The notes beneath the pieces were generated by a model. It was given only the letters and a program-made list of their open reading frames with translations. It ran no database searches and had not been told where the DNA came from. A DNA stretch of 64,000 nucleotides from Flaveria trinervia (Eukaryota; Streptophyta; Magnoliopsida; Asterales; Asteraceae). Positions within the stretch are counted from its first letter, which is position 1. Each line of letters starts with the position of its first letter. This document shows, piece after piece, positions 33,531 to 45,512 of the stretch. Both the position numbers and the translations under genes were made by a program. The DNA is taken from positions 91,394,349 through 91,458,348 of the forward strand of contig CM046443.1 of the NCBI GenBank assembly GCA_025506515.1, given 5' to 3'.

Positions 33531-35162
33531 TTATGGTTTTTGACTTTATGACCATTTTACCTTTGACACCCTTTTAAACTGTTGATTTAACATTATGAAC
33601 CTTTGATCATCTCAGACATGATCATTTTTAACTTGAAAAACTTTTGACCACCTCAGACATGGTCCTTTTAAAATACTTTATCACCTCAGACGTGACCCAT
33701 TTTTATTTGAAAGCACATGTGGTCACCTCAGACGTGACCCTTTAGATGATAAGGTTCCCTATCAACTTCCATGACATAGTCTGATATTGAACAAACTGAA
33801 ATTGACAAACTTTATACAGAAATAAAAGAAATAAAACTAAAACTTAAAGCTAAGACATGTTTTTGTGTTTTTGTGAGGGTTAAATCCTAATATGTAAATC
33901 TAAGAAATTATTTTTCTGAAAAGGCAGCTTCAATTCATTTAAACCATACATGGACCAAATCAATTTGGAATCATACAGGATATTCAAATCGTTCGGGACA
34001 AGTTATCTAAAACCTTTGATGCTCTTTTCTTGTTTTTCATCTAGAGTCATTTAGCAAATTTAGGAAATCATACTAGTACTATTAGGTCCCCACACTGATT
34101 TGAACTTTCAAGAATTGTAGCCACAATGATTGTCATTATACTTGTCCACTTAAATCCATACACAGACTTTCAAAATAGATTGGTGATGGTTTAAGATTTG
34201 TTTATTTCAACAAGCATTTGTGGATCCCACACTTATATGGTAATCAACATTCCTCAGGAGATTTTTGAGCGGTCTCAGGATAGTATTCAAGAAGAAACTA
34301 TTCATAGAACTTTCAAAGAGAATCCAAGCCTAAGGTCAGTGCCACCGCACAGCAGAGAGACGGCAAACAGCAATGAATTCTAGAATATATAGGTTATGCT
34401 TATCCTCAGGTCAGTGTCACCACACAGCAGAGAGGCACATAACCTATTTTCTTTTTTGAGCAATTTCATTCTTTTTACACAGATCTCACCAACAACATAG
34501 GTTATCAGTTTGATTGTATTTGCATTTTTTATGTGCTTTTGCTCATGCTTTGGTCTTACGCACACATTCGTGGCGTTTATCTTGCTCGTCACCCCTTATT
34601 GGAATCTTGTTGATTGTGTTAACCAGGGATAAGGTGTTACCCACAGGTAGTCAAACATTTTAGTTTAATCTTGAGATCACCAAAAAGGTCTAGTCATCTA
34701 TTGTGTTGAATCTACCGACATATCATCTGTGGTCTAGCAACCTCTAGGTCTACTTTCTTTGTGTTACCTTAGTAGTAGCTAGTTTGTCTATCATATTTCC
34801 TTTTTTATTACTCAAACTACACAGACTTATACTTGAGCTTTGCATCTTTTTCAATTTAAATTTTTAAAGTCCCAAATGGTTTGCTCCTGTGTACTATCAT
34901 ATTCCAAAGATTGAATCGGTATCACACATACAATCTTATTTTTATCAGCTACCTCTCTTTCTCTATCAGCTACCTCTCTTTCTCCCTTATTTTTTTATAC
35001 TGTCTAAACCTATTCTCCCCCTAAAATTTTAAAACCGTAATGGATTAGCATTTTAGGATTTTAATAGGCAATACAATAAGAACAATTTTAATTAACCAAC
35101 TTAAAATTAAGCAAATAAATTGAAAATTGAAAAATAAAAGTAAATTTACACGACACATCGGA

Positions 35163-35939
35163 CTACACATGGTCATCTTCAGGAATGACCTCACTTTTCT
35201 TTTTAACGCTGTTGACCACTAATAGATATAGAAAACGTGGTTTATCAAAAGCCTTTGTATAGAGGTCAGCGCATTGAAAATCTGTGTTTATTTTTACCAC
35301 ATCGATTAAGTTCTTTTCAAAACAATCACGTATAAAGTGATATTTAATTCCGATGTGTTTGGTCTTAGGATGTTGGACCAGGTTTTTAGTGACTGCAATA
35401 GCAGCAGAGTTATCAACAAATATAGGAGTAGAAGAGAATTTCAAACCATAATCTTGCATTTGCTGTTGAATCCATATGATTTGTGAATAGCAACTTGCAG
35501 CAGCAACGTATTCGGCTTCATAGGTTGACAATGCAACCGAAGTCTGCTTCTTACACTGCCAGGTTACTAATCTTCTCCCAAAGAACTGACACCCTGCTAA
35601 TGTAGACTTGTAGCTCATCTTGCAGCCTCCGTAATCCAAGTCGCTATACGCCGTAAGCTCAACTTCAACATCATGAGGATACCACAACCCAAGTGTGGGT
35701 GTACCCTTCAGATAACGAAAAATCCTTTTGACCCCAATAAGATGGTTCACCTTAGGCTTTTCCTGATATCGTGAACATAAACAAGTAGCATATGTGATAT
35801 CAGGTTGTGAGGCAGTGAGATACATGAGAGATCCAATCATCCCTCGGTACATAGTGGCATCTACCAGATCACCATTTTCGTCGGGTGCTACATCATGGTT
35901 TGTAGCAAGTGGAGTTCCAGCTGTAGAAGCATTCTCCAT
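35163..35939 (-). pseudogene. Copia B RNase H domain
   Basis: A 258-codon open frame holds SQPDITYATCLCSRYQ (RT-RNase H connection), then the acidic residues in YSDLDYGGCK, STYEAEYVAAAS and VDNSAAIAVTKN, then KTKHIGIKYHFIRD and DLYTKAFDKPRF at the C-terminus. All catalytic acidic positions are kept. The upstream RT is separated by a stop near 36003. Confidence 0.92.
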
Positions 35940-36800
35940 GTCAAACCGACTGAGAATATCACCTACATACTTAGTCTGATGTAGGAAAATCCCATTTGGT
36001 GTCTAATCCACCTGTAACCTGAGAAAGAACTTCATCTCTCCCATTGCACTCCTCTCAAACTCTGCTTTCATTACTGCTTCAAACTCTTTACATAATTCTT
36101 CGTTCTTGGATCCGAAGATTATGTCATCGACATAGATTTGTACCAATAGTAAATCTTCCTCTTTTTCCTTGATAAACAATGTACAGTCAATGACTCCCCT
36201 GCGAAAACCGTGTTTCACAAGATGAATCGAGAGTTTCTCATACCAGGCCCTCAGAGCTTGATGAAGCCCGTATAGCGCCTTGTCGAGTTTGTAAACTCTA
36301 TCCCGATGATATGGATCCTCAAATCCCTCGGTTAACTGACATACACCGTCTCTCGAATCTCACCATGAAGGAACGCACTCTTCACATCTAATTGATAAAC
36401 TTTGATCTTCATGTAAGATGCATAGGCAAGGAAGATGCGGATTGCTTCCATCCTTGCCATGGGTGCAAACACTTCATTGTAGTCAATACCCTCAACTTGT
36501 CAAAATCCTTGAACTACAAGCCGAGTCTTGTTTTTGATGATCACTCCTTGATCATCTTTCTTGCATTTCAAGACCCATTTGGTGCCAATGACGTTAGCAC
36601 CTTTAGGTCTATCCACTAGAGTCCACACACCCAACTTCTTGAACTAAAGAAGTTCTTCTTGCATGGCACTCACCCATGCCTCATCGTTCAGGGCTTCACT
36701 GACATACTTGGCTCAAACTAGACACAAAGCAACGATAGGCACCATCATGAAGGTATCCCTTTTCCATCACAGAGGCATAATCAGCTGAGTACAACTGATT
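35940..36800 (-). pseudogene. Copia B reverse transcriptase, broken
   Basis: The C-terminal part (36003-36218) has LLLVQIYVDDIIFGS with the YVDD active site. Upstream to about 36800 the sequence aligns with RT of element A but carries several stops and shifts (for example near 36335 and 36645). Confidence 0.85.
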
Positions 36801-36829
36801 TCTGGTCTGAACTCCAGATCTCACATCTC

Positions 36830-37300
36830 CTATGACATTACCAAAGGATGATAGACATTTAGACGTGAGCTAGGAGTTGTTGGAACAACCACCTCAGAAT
36901 CAAGATTATGAACATTTGGTTCTGGATCTGAGGCTATAGGAGTCTGAGGTTCAAAAGGCTCAAAAGCATCACTGTCAGATGCTTGTGGACTTGTGGTAGT
37001 TGGAACCTGTTTATCCTGGTTGTTATGATCATTTTCCATATTTTCTTCAACAGAGGAAGAGTCACTCACATCAAGTGCTTCCCCTGAGTTGGTAGATGAT
37101 TGACTTTGTGAACCGGGTGGTGTTGAATCTTGAGACGATGTGTTCAAGACATCGTACATCATCTTGTTTTCCAACTCGTCTTCGGAAGTGGAGAGAGGTA
37201 TGTTGAAGGACTTGAAGAATCCATCATAGTCAAAGAAGTAAGCAGGCCCTTTTCCAGCAGGTGGTGTAGTGTATCTCTGAACATCAACATTACACCACAC
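36830..37300 (-). pseudogene. Copia B integrase-RT linker
   Basis: A 156-codon frame begins MWCNVDVQRYTTPPAGKG and contains FFDYDGFFKSFNIPLS, then a long Ser/Asp/Glu/Pro-rich low-complexity stretch. It is the counterpart of 4607-5236 in element A. No catalytic motif. Confidence 0.75.
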
Positions 37301-38215
37301 CTCTACTTGACCCGTTGAGTTGTTGTAAACTCTCTTGTTTGGTATGTTGTATCCTATAATAATCCATTCATTAACCTTCTTGCTGAATTTTCCCTCTTGA
37401 GTCTTCTTCAGCAGGGTGCACGGAGCACCAAATGGCTCGAGATACTCTAAGTTAGGTTTACGTCGTTGTAGTAACTCGTAGCACGTTTTTCCATGGCATT
37501 TAACTACCAGAACTTGATTGAGCGTATAACATGCATTTGCAACTGCCTCATTCTAGAATTGAATAGGCAGTTTCGAGTCTGCTAGCATAGTCCGTGCGGT
37601 CTCTATCAAGCTGTGATTCTTCCACTCAGCAACACCGTTCATCTAAGGAGTGTAGGCAAAGGCAAATTGATGCATAATTTCCTTTTCCTTACAGTAGGCC
37701 TCCATCCACTGATTTTTGAACTCAGTTTCGTTGTCTGAGTGCACTTGTCATACTTTCAGCTTGTATAGGGATTCCAGTGTAGTTACTAATTCCTTGAAGG
37801 ATTCAAATGTTTCTGATTTGGACTTCAGAAACATTACCCAAGAGAATCTTGAGTAGTCATCAGTAACTACGTAGCAGTACAAGTCGCATGCGATGCTTCT
37901 TGTACTGACTGGACCAAACAGATCCATGTGAAGAAGCTCAAGAGGTAGTTCTATGGAATGAACTTTCTTTTCCTTATGTGACTTCTTTGTTTGTTTGCCC
38001 TTCTTGCACGCAACACAGAAATCCGGGAGTTGGAAATTTTTGACGTTCACTCCCCTTACTAGATCATTATGGATCAAGTGATTCATCTTTCTCAGATTTA
38101 TATGTCCCATTCTCCTATCAAGAGATGGAATCCTTCTCAGTAGCTTTGGACAAGAAGCACTGTACTTCACGATCCGTTGTGGAGGCCTTTGAAAGATCCA
38201 AGACATAAAGATCAT
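37301..38215 (-). pseudogene. Copia B integrase, broken
   Basis: The open part (37748-38215) has the zinc-binding end (GHINLRKMNHL, CVACKKGKQTKK) and the core start (HMDLFGPVSTRS, DDYSRFSW). Downstream to 37301 the core and C-terminal parts are recognisable against element A but contain stops near 37747 and 37555. Confidence 0.87.
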
Positions 38216-38585
38216 TATATCTTGAAGCTGACATTAGAACTTGGTCCTCCGAGATCATGTAGTCCTTCTTTAGAACGTAGCACTTTTTGTTGTCAAAGAC
38301 TAGTTTGAAGCCTTTATCACATATTTGAGAAACAGAAAGTAAGTTATTTTGTAATTGTTGAACAAAGTTTACCTTGTCAAACTTAACTTTCTGATTTCCC
38401 ACTTCCCCTTGGGCTGTGATGTACCCTCCTTTGTTTCCAGCAAACGAGACATGCCCTCCTTTGGTTTGTCTGACGTTTGATAAGAGAGCTATGTTCCCCG
38501 TCATGTACCTGGATGCTCCGCTATCTACAATCCACATGTTAGTCTCAGCACTATAGCGAACACCCTGCACATTCAATGAAAACAT
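38118..38585 (-). pseudogene. Copia B aspartic protease
   Basis: A 155-codon frame holds WIVDSGASRYMTG with the catalytic DSGA, then GGHVSFAGNKGGYI, LLSVSQICDKG and YNDLYVLDLSKA. It overlaps the integrase frame at its 3' end because of a shift. Confidence 0.92.
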
Positions 38586-38651
38586 TAGTTCATGTTAGGA
38601 ACCCAAGCCTACACTGGCTTGGTTTCCCTGAGGCATCACATAACATAAACT

Positions 38652-39407
38652 CTACCCATTGACCATTTGAGGTTGAGGAAGCTCAGATGTCTGTTTGTTC
38701 TCATTTTCAGACGCTGAGGCGGATTTTTCTTTCCATAGACTAGCTTTGTGTAAGGCCTGTTTGTGATAAACAGACAACTGGATGATGGGTTGAACTATGG
38801 GTTCACTATCCCTTTTAGGAGGCATCATTGAGTTCCTCTTAAAAGTGCTAGTTTTAGATGTAGGAAGTTCAACTTTCCTCCTCGGTTTCTGATAATAAGG
38901 ACAATGAGACGCAATATGATCGTACTCTCCATAATTGTAGCAGGATCTGCTTTCAACTTTACGGTTTAAATGTTTTTGTGGAGATGTAGGTGTCACATGG
39001 ATGACCTTATTTTGTTTAGATTGAGACACTTATTTGTTAGATGGATGGTTAGGTTTTACAAACTTAATTGTTTTACCTGGTTTTACATCTGTTATTTCTT
39101 GTTTACCTGGACTTTGACATGATGTGCGTGATTGATTAGGTTTAATAGTCTTTTTGGGTTCTGATTTGACTTTGTTTGAACCTGACTTTAAATTAACCTT
39201 TTCAAACTCTTTTTCCAGGTTAACACAAGGCATTTTTCCTTTTGCCTTTGAAGTGGACTCCTTTTGTTTAGCACTAGATTCAATTGATGTACATGTGGAA
39301 TCTGGGTCACTAACAAGAGGAGTGGATACCACATGATCCTTGATGGGATTATTATTAATTGGTTTACTTTTGGTGTTCATCAAGGTCTCAGGTGGTGGCA
39401 GAACCAC
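38652..39407 (-). pseudogene. Copia B Gag-protease linker with degenerate knuckle
   Basis: Two pieces in one frame, split by a stop at 39030. Lys/Ser/Pro-rich, with SCYNYGEYDHIASHC, a CCHC knuckle whose second Cys has become Tyr. Confidence 0.72.
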
Positions 39408-40013
39408 CTTTTATCCCAATCCTTCCCCATAGTTTCTCTCTCTCACTAAGCGTTGGACAATATGAGACGAGCTTGTCCAACTATGCTATTTTTGTTTTAA
39501 GGAGTTGACTCCTACTTCTAAAACTGCTTTCTGCTTCTTAGTATCCTCTAGGAGTTAAGATAGTAACTAATGTCATTAGCTTGGTTAAAGGCAACTACTT
39601 CTGTTTCCCTAAGCTGTTTGTTCAAAAGGTCTATCTTTTCCTTGTAACTGTGCTCATTTTGTTTTAAAACTCTATTAGCTTCAGCGCACAGTTCCAAATC
39701 CTTTACTAAGCTATCATTATGATCTAATAACCTAGCAATTTTAAATCTATGCTTTCTCTAAATTTATTACAATCAGAACAAGCATGATTATTAAACAACT
39801 GGTCAGTAGTACTTACCTGAGATGTTGAAGAGGAATCAGCCATTTATGCAGAATCTGTTGTCTCTGGTTGTGGTGATTCTGAAGTTGATGCAGATTTTTC
39901 TTCTTCAGGCAGATGGTTGACCACATGTGCAGTATCTTCAGAGTTGGACATCGCGAGCTCTACTACTATGTCTCCCTCACTAGTGGAATCGTCATCAATG
40001 TCCTTCACACTAG
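39408..40013 (-). pseudogene. Copia B Gag coiled-coil region, badly broken
   Basis: The sequence aligns with 9449-10112 of element A but has no open frame of useful length. Nothing else is seen here. Confidence 0.55.
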
Positions 40014-41406
40014 CTATTTGGACTCTCCCGGGGAGACGAACCGGAAGCTCCAGTCCTGTCCTTCATCCTCGTTAGCAATCAAGGCTGTAGGATCCTTGCT
40101 TGATGAAGTAGAACTACTAGACGCGGCTTTGTCCTGACGATTAAAGGATGAGAAAGGATTGCCATTTCCAGTCTTCTTTGGCTTCACACACTCCCGTTTG
40201 AAGTGCCCCTTCTCACCACAGTTGAAACAGGTTACCTTTGACTTGTCGAAGCCAAAGGTTGTGTCCTTGGTTGCAACCAAGTTCTGTCCGGTCTTTTTGA
40301 CAAACTTCTTAGCTCGTCGGACAGCACTTGCCAAGGCCCACATTATATCCATTCGTTCCAATTCCATCTCATCCACTTGTTCATAATCCCATCAGCCAGG
40401 TGGCAATTTCCTATCTTTCCAGCAATTAGTCCATCATAGGAGTGGACTACCGCAGCTAAGAGGTCCATATGTTCTCTGGCCACCTCTACAGTCACATTAC
40501 CGAAGTTATCGGTCTTTAGTTTTGCTGCATTGGCTTTGGTATGATATACTGGGTCCCAGATGACCCTGACGTTTCGGACCCTGAAGTAGATGCTTGTGCT
40601 AGACCAGATGAGCTTGACACGAAGGCAGTCTGCAGTGGTGCTCCAAATGTCTTGGCCTGAGGAGTCGCGTTGTAAAGCGCCGGATTTTGATCATAGTTGG
40701 CCTTTTGGGCTCTATACTTCATCCTTAGTTCCTCCTCTCTCAGTTTTAGAATGAAGTCGTTTATATCTGACTTCGAGAGCATCCCATTCTGTTTGAGATT
40801 TGAAACGAAGGAAGCCCATTTCTCCGGTAGTCCATCAGCAAAGTTGGATACATTATCCTCCATAGACGTAGTAACTCCATAAGTGTGCATCTCACTCATC
40901 AAATGGTAGAATCTGTCGATCACGTCGTCCAAGCTTTCCTTTCCCATTGAAGAGAAGTTGTTAAACTCCTTCTTCAAAGCTTTGGCCTTAATAGCCTTGA
41001 GTGAAGCATTCCCATCATACCTCTTCTCCAACGCATCCCATAATTTCTTTGCTTGAGTATACTCCGAGTACTGATGGAAGATATCCTTCAGAATAGACTG
41101 GGTAAGCAAAGCGTAGACTTTCTTCTCAGCGTTGTGTTTCACTTTTTGTGCATCAGACATGCCACTTAACGTAAGTTTAACATTGTCAGCTCCTACTGGC
41201 ATGCTGTACCCCAACTCTATAGCCTCCCACAAATTTGTATCTACTCCATTTAAGTAGATTTCAAAACGTTGCTTCCATTGTGGGTAGTTGTCTAACGTGA
41301 TAAGCTTTGGGGGTTTATTATGAATTCCCACTTCGTTCTCCAATAGCAGTAGATTCTGAATACGAGTGTCTCTACTTGTTGTGTATGCTGAAAACTGGTC
41401 CTCCAT
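40014..41406 (-). pseudogene. Copia B Gag (UBN2-type) with CCHC knuckle
   Basis: The main frame 40516-41406 starts MEDQFSAYTTSRDTRI and has LDNYPQWKQRFEIYLNG, YDGNASLKAIKAKALKKEF and LPEKWASFVSNLK. After a shift, 40014-40376 holds CFNCGEKGHFKREC, an intact knuckle, and DEGQDWSFRFVSPGES. It is the counterpart of 10109-11434. Confidence 0.92.
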
Positions 41407-41835
41407 TTCACTTAACTTTACTATTCAACAAACTGTTTATGTGAGAGAATGAAGGTATGCGATTGGGCTTATTCGGGCGATTGAACTAGACAAATGGTTC
41501 AATCGTGTGACTGAACTAATGCGGATGAATGAGGGTACGACTGAATCCAATCGTGAGTTTGGGGAATGCGAATGAACTCAGTCGTGCGATTGAGCCAATC
41601 GTGCGACTGAACCTGCTGAAGTTTGAAATTTCGTAGGTTAAACATGTTTTGGCCGCAAAAACTTGAATTTTCATAAACCCTAATTGCCGTATACCGGAGA
41701 AACTGAACTTTATGACCAGGAGACGTCAAAGACACCGTTAGACACAAAAAGATTGCGTTTTTAGTGAAAAACACAATTTTTGTATCACAAACGATTGAAT
41801 CACATGTAATCAAGAGCCAAGGCTATGATACCACT
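41407..41835 (-). promoter_or_regulatory. Copia B leader with half-site array and primer-binding site
   Basis: The minus strand at 41821-41835 reads AGTGGTATCATAGCC next to the LTR, an initiator tRNA-Met primer site with one mismatch. A half-site array spans about 41455-41615. Confidence 0.82.
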
Positions 41836-42573
41836 TGTTGGGATCTTGAACTGGACGATGTACTAACTGATTAACGTGTATACCGAACCAAATAGTGCGG
41901 AATCCTATTTGATTGGCGATCCAATCAGTGAGAACGCACATAGAAACAATTTTGTGATTGAATCTAACATTAAGAATCGATTAGGAATCGATCTAATGCG
42001 ATCTATGAACTTGGAGTATGATCTTAGAGGTTTCTGGACGGCTAAGGTACGTCTGGAGTCGAAGTGTGTACCATGCTTTTGTTTTTCCACGAATTAGGTG
42101 GTATTTATAGGTTAGGGTTACTCATTCGTGTGACTAAACCATTTGCATGGTTCATTCGTGCGATTGAGCCATGCGGTTGATCCATTCGCACGACTGAGTG
42201 TTCAATCGTGCGACTGAGTCAGTCACATGAAGTTGTTCAGTCGTATGGACTATTTAGGCGCATGGACACTCAGTCGTATGGCCATTCGGACGCATGACCA
42301 CTGTTGGGACGCATCGTCCAGTCAGACGCATGAGAACTTCACTTAACCAAGTTTGAATGTATTCATTATTATAACATTATGCATATCAATTCAAACAATC
42401 ACAAACCTATATAATCTACTCAATATGCATTACACAACTCTTTAATGAAATATTAAACATTATAAATCACAACCAAACATTCTCATTTCATTAAGTACCC
42501 AAGCATTACATAAGTGTAAGACATTCAAGACATATTACATTAAGATCCGAATCTAGGTACATATGTATCAACA
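41836..42573 (-). repeat. 5' LTR of copia B
   Basis: The 738-bp unit is TGTTGGGATC...TATCAACA, followed by target copy AAAGC. The half-site array is at about 42118-42330. Confidence 0.93.
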
Positions 42574-43919
42574 AAAGCATTAAAAACAATGGATGCCATC
42601 CCAAAAGAACTGAGTAGTCGTCCCGTGCCATCCTCAGCAACATACCTACCAACTGGAAACACATCAAAGTCAGCGTTGTTGAGTGAGTTCTAGTTTTAAA
42701 AATAAAACATACTTTACTTCCTTTATTAAACCATTCGTTACTTTCAAACGCGATCACACAACGTACATACACATAGATAATATAATTATTATCTTCCATT
42801 ACGTTCGTTACGTTCTTCCATTCATTAATCATCGTACGTTACATTATCATTCGCTTCATAACAGCATTTCCTTCCGTGCGTTCATTTCATACATATCGCA
42901 CTTTTCGCACAAATCGCACCTTCGAATCGTCGTGCCCAAAGTACATATCGCACAAATCGCACACATGAGGTAGCCAAAATCGCACACTACATAGCACACA
43001 GTAAATACCACATCGCATGTATTGGAGCAGTTACCAAAACTGAACTCCCCACTATGTCTATAGTCCCTCATGATATCCATCATACATATCACACAAATCG
43101 CACCAATGGAGTGGTCACTAAGACCGGCTCCCCCTGTGTGTGTGTGAGAACTCTTAGGGTTTAGCCAGAATTGCACGCCATCTCATGGGTTAGCCAAAAG
43201 TCGCACGCTACATAACACACCGCAAATACCACATCGCACGTATCGAAGCAGTTACCAAAACTAAACCCCCTACTGTGTGTATGAACCCACATGATGTAGC
43301 CAAAATCGCACGCTACATAGCACACAGTAAATACCACATCGCATGTATCGGAGCAGTTACCAAAACTAAACTCCCTACTATGTCTATGTCCTCTTATGAA
43401 ATAGCCAAGATCGCACACTATAAATACACACACAGTTGAGGTAACAACTCTCAATGAGTCATGAACCTTCTTTCTTTCTCTTGCAAGCCGTCCTTACTCT
43501 CATTCATTCGTTCATGCTTGCATTCATTCATTACGTTCCTCTTTTCATTATCTTCCACTTTAGATTACATAATACTTTCATTACATTCATTAACGTTCAA
43601 CGCAAAGCCACGGGAAGACAATCATACATAAAAATAAGGAACATAACAACATACAACATCAATCATACAAAGCAACATCGCACACCCATAACATACATCA
43701 TGCATAATCATACAACGTCACAATCACACGACAACAAACATCACACGAATCACACGCATCACAACATAAAGCCATACGGCATCACACATCATCATGCATC
43801 ATATCATCAGCAGCTCATCATCATACATCATCTTAAATCGTCCATACCCATCACTTCGTCAACAATCCCAAAGGTCTGAGCCTACATCCGCACTTTCCCG
43901 AAAGTCAAACAATACCATG

Positions 43920-44375
43920 GTCATTCGGGCGTATTGACCCTATTCGGTCGCATGGTCTTCCATGCATATGAGAACACTCAGGTGAATGGACCTCCAGTCG
44001 CATAGCCTCCAATCGCATACTTCTCATGCGAATGAACCTCAGTCGCATGACATCCTAGCGTATGGACCTCAGTCGCATGACCTTCATGCGAATGGCCCTC
44101 AGTCGCACACCTTTCGTGCATATGAACCTCAATCGCACGACTCATAGGCGTATGGACTCCAGTCGCATGACCTTCATTCGCGTGACCTTCATGCGCATTT
44201 CCTTCAGTCGTGTGACCATCATGCGCATTTCCTTCAGTCGCATAGCCCTCATACATATGACCCTCAATCGCACCACTTTCATGCGAATGAACCTCAGTCG
44301 CACACGTTTCATGCGTATGGACCCAGTCGCACCTCATTCGAACGCATGGACCTCCATTCGGTCGCCTAGCCCTAG
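43920..44375. repeat. CpG half-site array, family 1 right LTR
   Basis: It has more units than the matching array at 25245-25640: an extra CAGTCG/GCGCATTTCC segment is duplicated around 44175-44240. Confidence 0.85.
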
Positions 44376-44927
44376 CTGATGCAGAATGCAGTTCATCCCG
44401 AACTGCAGCTGCCAAGTTCGACCTCCAAACTCTTCCAAACCTCTTTTAAGCTCAAATCAACCATTCTAAACCTTAGGGAAGCATACCACGACACCATTCA
44501 AGCACAACCAAGCCCGAAATCAAGCCCCAAACGAATCATACACATAGACATACATACATGAATGGGTTTACACCCAAATACCCGAAAAACTATTTTCAGA
44601 TGTGTTCCAGCCCCAAAATCATTCAAAAACATGTAAAAGAGGGGTCCTAGAACTCACATAAACGATCCCGTCGAGTAGAGCTTCGATTTGACCCGCTACA
44701 CTTCGATTTTCACGCTCAATCCACCCGAACCAAGCTTTTCTCCTCTTTTTCTCCTTCTCTTCTCCCTTGGCTGAGTTTTGAAAGAATGGGGAGGGTGTGG
44801 GCTGCCCTCCCCTTTTATAACCCACTCATCCAAGTTTCTTTCCGTTGGCAAGTTTGGTCCCTCGACTTTGGACTTTATTTTTTTTTTTTCGTCGACTTCA
44901 AAGAAAATTTCCGGGTGTTACATGTTG

Positions 44928-45207
44928 ATGTTAAGTGTTTAAGGTTTGATTAGTGTTTGTTTTGATATCAAGTTTTCTTGATGTTATCTTTGAATTGTGG
45001 TGTTTAGTTAGGTTGTATCTTAAATTATTTGATGTATGTTTGACGCTATAATGTTGAAATAGCTAATCAAATAATATCTAGTATGAGAGAAATTAAACAT
45101 ATGAATTCATGCACACATAATTCATGCAAGCATGCATACGTACTATATATATACGTATGTATGTGTATATATATATACACGTATATATATATATATATAC
45201 ACGTGTA

Positions 45208-45246
<39 letters not shown>

Positions 45247-45512
45247 GTGTATATATATGCGTATCTATATATATATACGTGTATATATATATATATATAC
45301 GTATATATATATATGTATCTATATATGTATACGTATATATATACGTATATATACGTATATATATAGGTATATATATATGTATATATATATATATATAAAC
45401 ATACATACTAAAACACATATAATTGATAAAGCGTTAGTCAAATAGTGGGTAATATGTATGCGAATTTTATTTATATATAATTTGTCTAACCTTAATTTTT
45501 AGGGTTGTCACA
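44928..45512 (-). repeat. Probable Ty3/gypsy LTR (family 3), terminal part
   Basis: It continues from 19364 across the family 1 insertion. On the minus strand it begins TGTGACAACCCT. It includes a long TA/ATACGT microsatellite (45140-45410). No gene. Confidence 0.5.
45140..45410. repeat. TA-rich microsatellite with ACGT/CGTG interruptions
   Basis: Long ATAT runs are broken by TACGTATA and ACACGTGTAT. The overlapping Tyr/Ile frames on both strands are artefacts of this repeat. Confidence 0.95.

Larger units (their letters stand above)
32583..35162 (-). other. Non-coding spacer between RNase H and accessory frame, copia B
   Basis: It is conserved with 401-3000. It contains half-site arrays (about 32655-32880 and 33245-33530), the GGTCAC...GTGACC repeats (about 33600-33745), a duplicated segment with CAGTGCCACCGCACAGCAG (34330-34360 and 34400-34435), and an internal PPT-like TTCTCCCCCTAAAAT near 35010. 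No coding region is supported; 34198-34592 frames are short and featureless. Confidence 0.75.
28725..42573 (-). mobile_element. Ty1/copia retrotransposon B (Sirevirus-like), complete but decayed
   Basis: The 13.85-kb element has two LTRs (28725-29470 and 41836-42573), a PPT, a PBS and exact 5-bp target duplications AAAGC (28720-28724 and 42574-42578). Gene order on the minus strand is gag, protease, integrase, RT, RNase H, a 2.6-kb spacer, and a 3-kb accessory frame. It is large for a copia element because of the last two parts. All frames carry stops or shifts. The LTRs differ by roughly 5 percent in the parts compared by eye, so the insertion is not very recent. Confidence 0.95.
19365..44922 (-). 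mobile_element. Ty3/gypsy family 1 element with gag, deleted pol, and nested insertions
   Basis: Both LTRs are present (19365-26213 and 28537-44922, each interrupted). The exact 5-bp target duplication TGTTG lies at 19360-19364 and 44923-44927. The internal region is 26214-28536, only 2.3 kb. It carries a PPT, a short integrase tail, a broken protease, and gag with zinc knuckles; RT and RNase H are absent. The element therefore depended on other copies or was disabled by an internal deletion. Three solo LTRs of the same family also occur in the window. Confidence 0.92.
28537..44922 (-). repeat. Family 1 gypsy 5' LTR (right copy), interrupted by copia B
   Basis: The LTR starts at 28537 (TGTAAGGCC), is split at 28724/42579 by copia B with target duplication AAAGC, and ends GGGTGTTACA at 44922. 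The joined length is about 2.53 kb. It has the tandem segment with GGAGCAGTTACCAAA (about 42965-43080, 43185-43290, 43295-43400), a half-site array (43920-44375) and a TATA box (44811-44820, minus). Confidence 0.92.

Noticed and set aside
45083..45445. Tyr/Ile-rich open frames on both strands
   Set aside because: Produced by the TA/ATACGT microsatellite.
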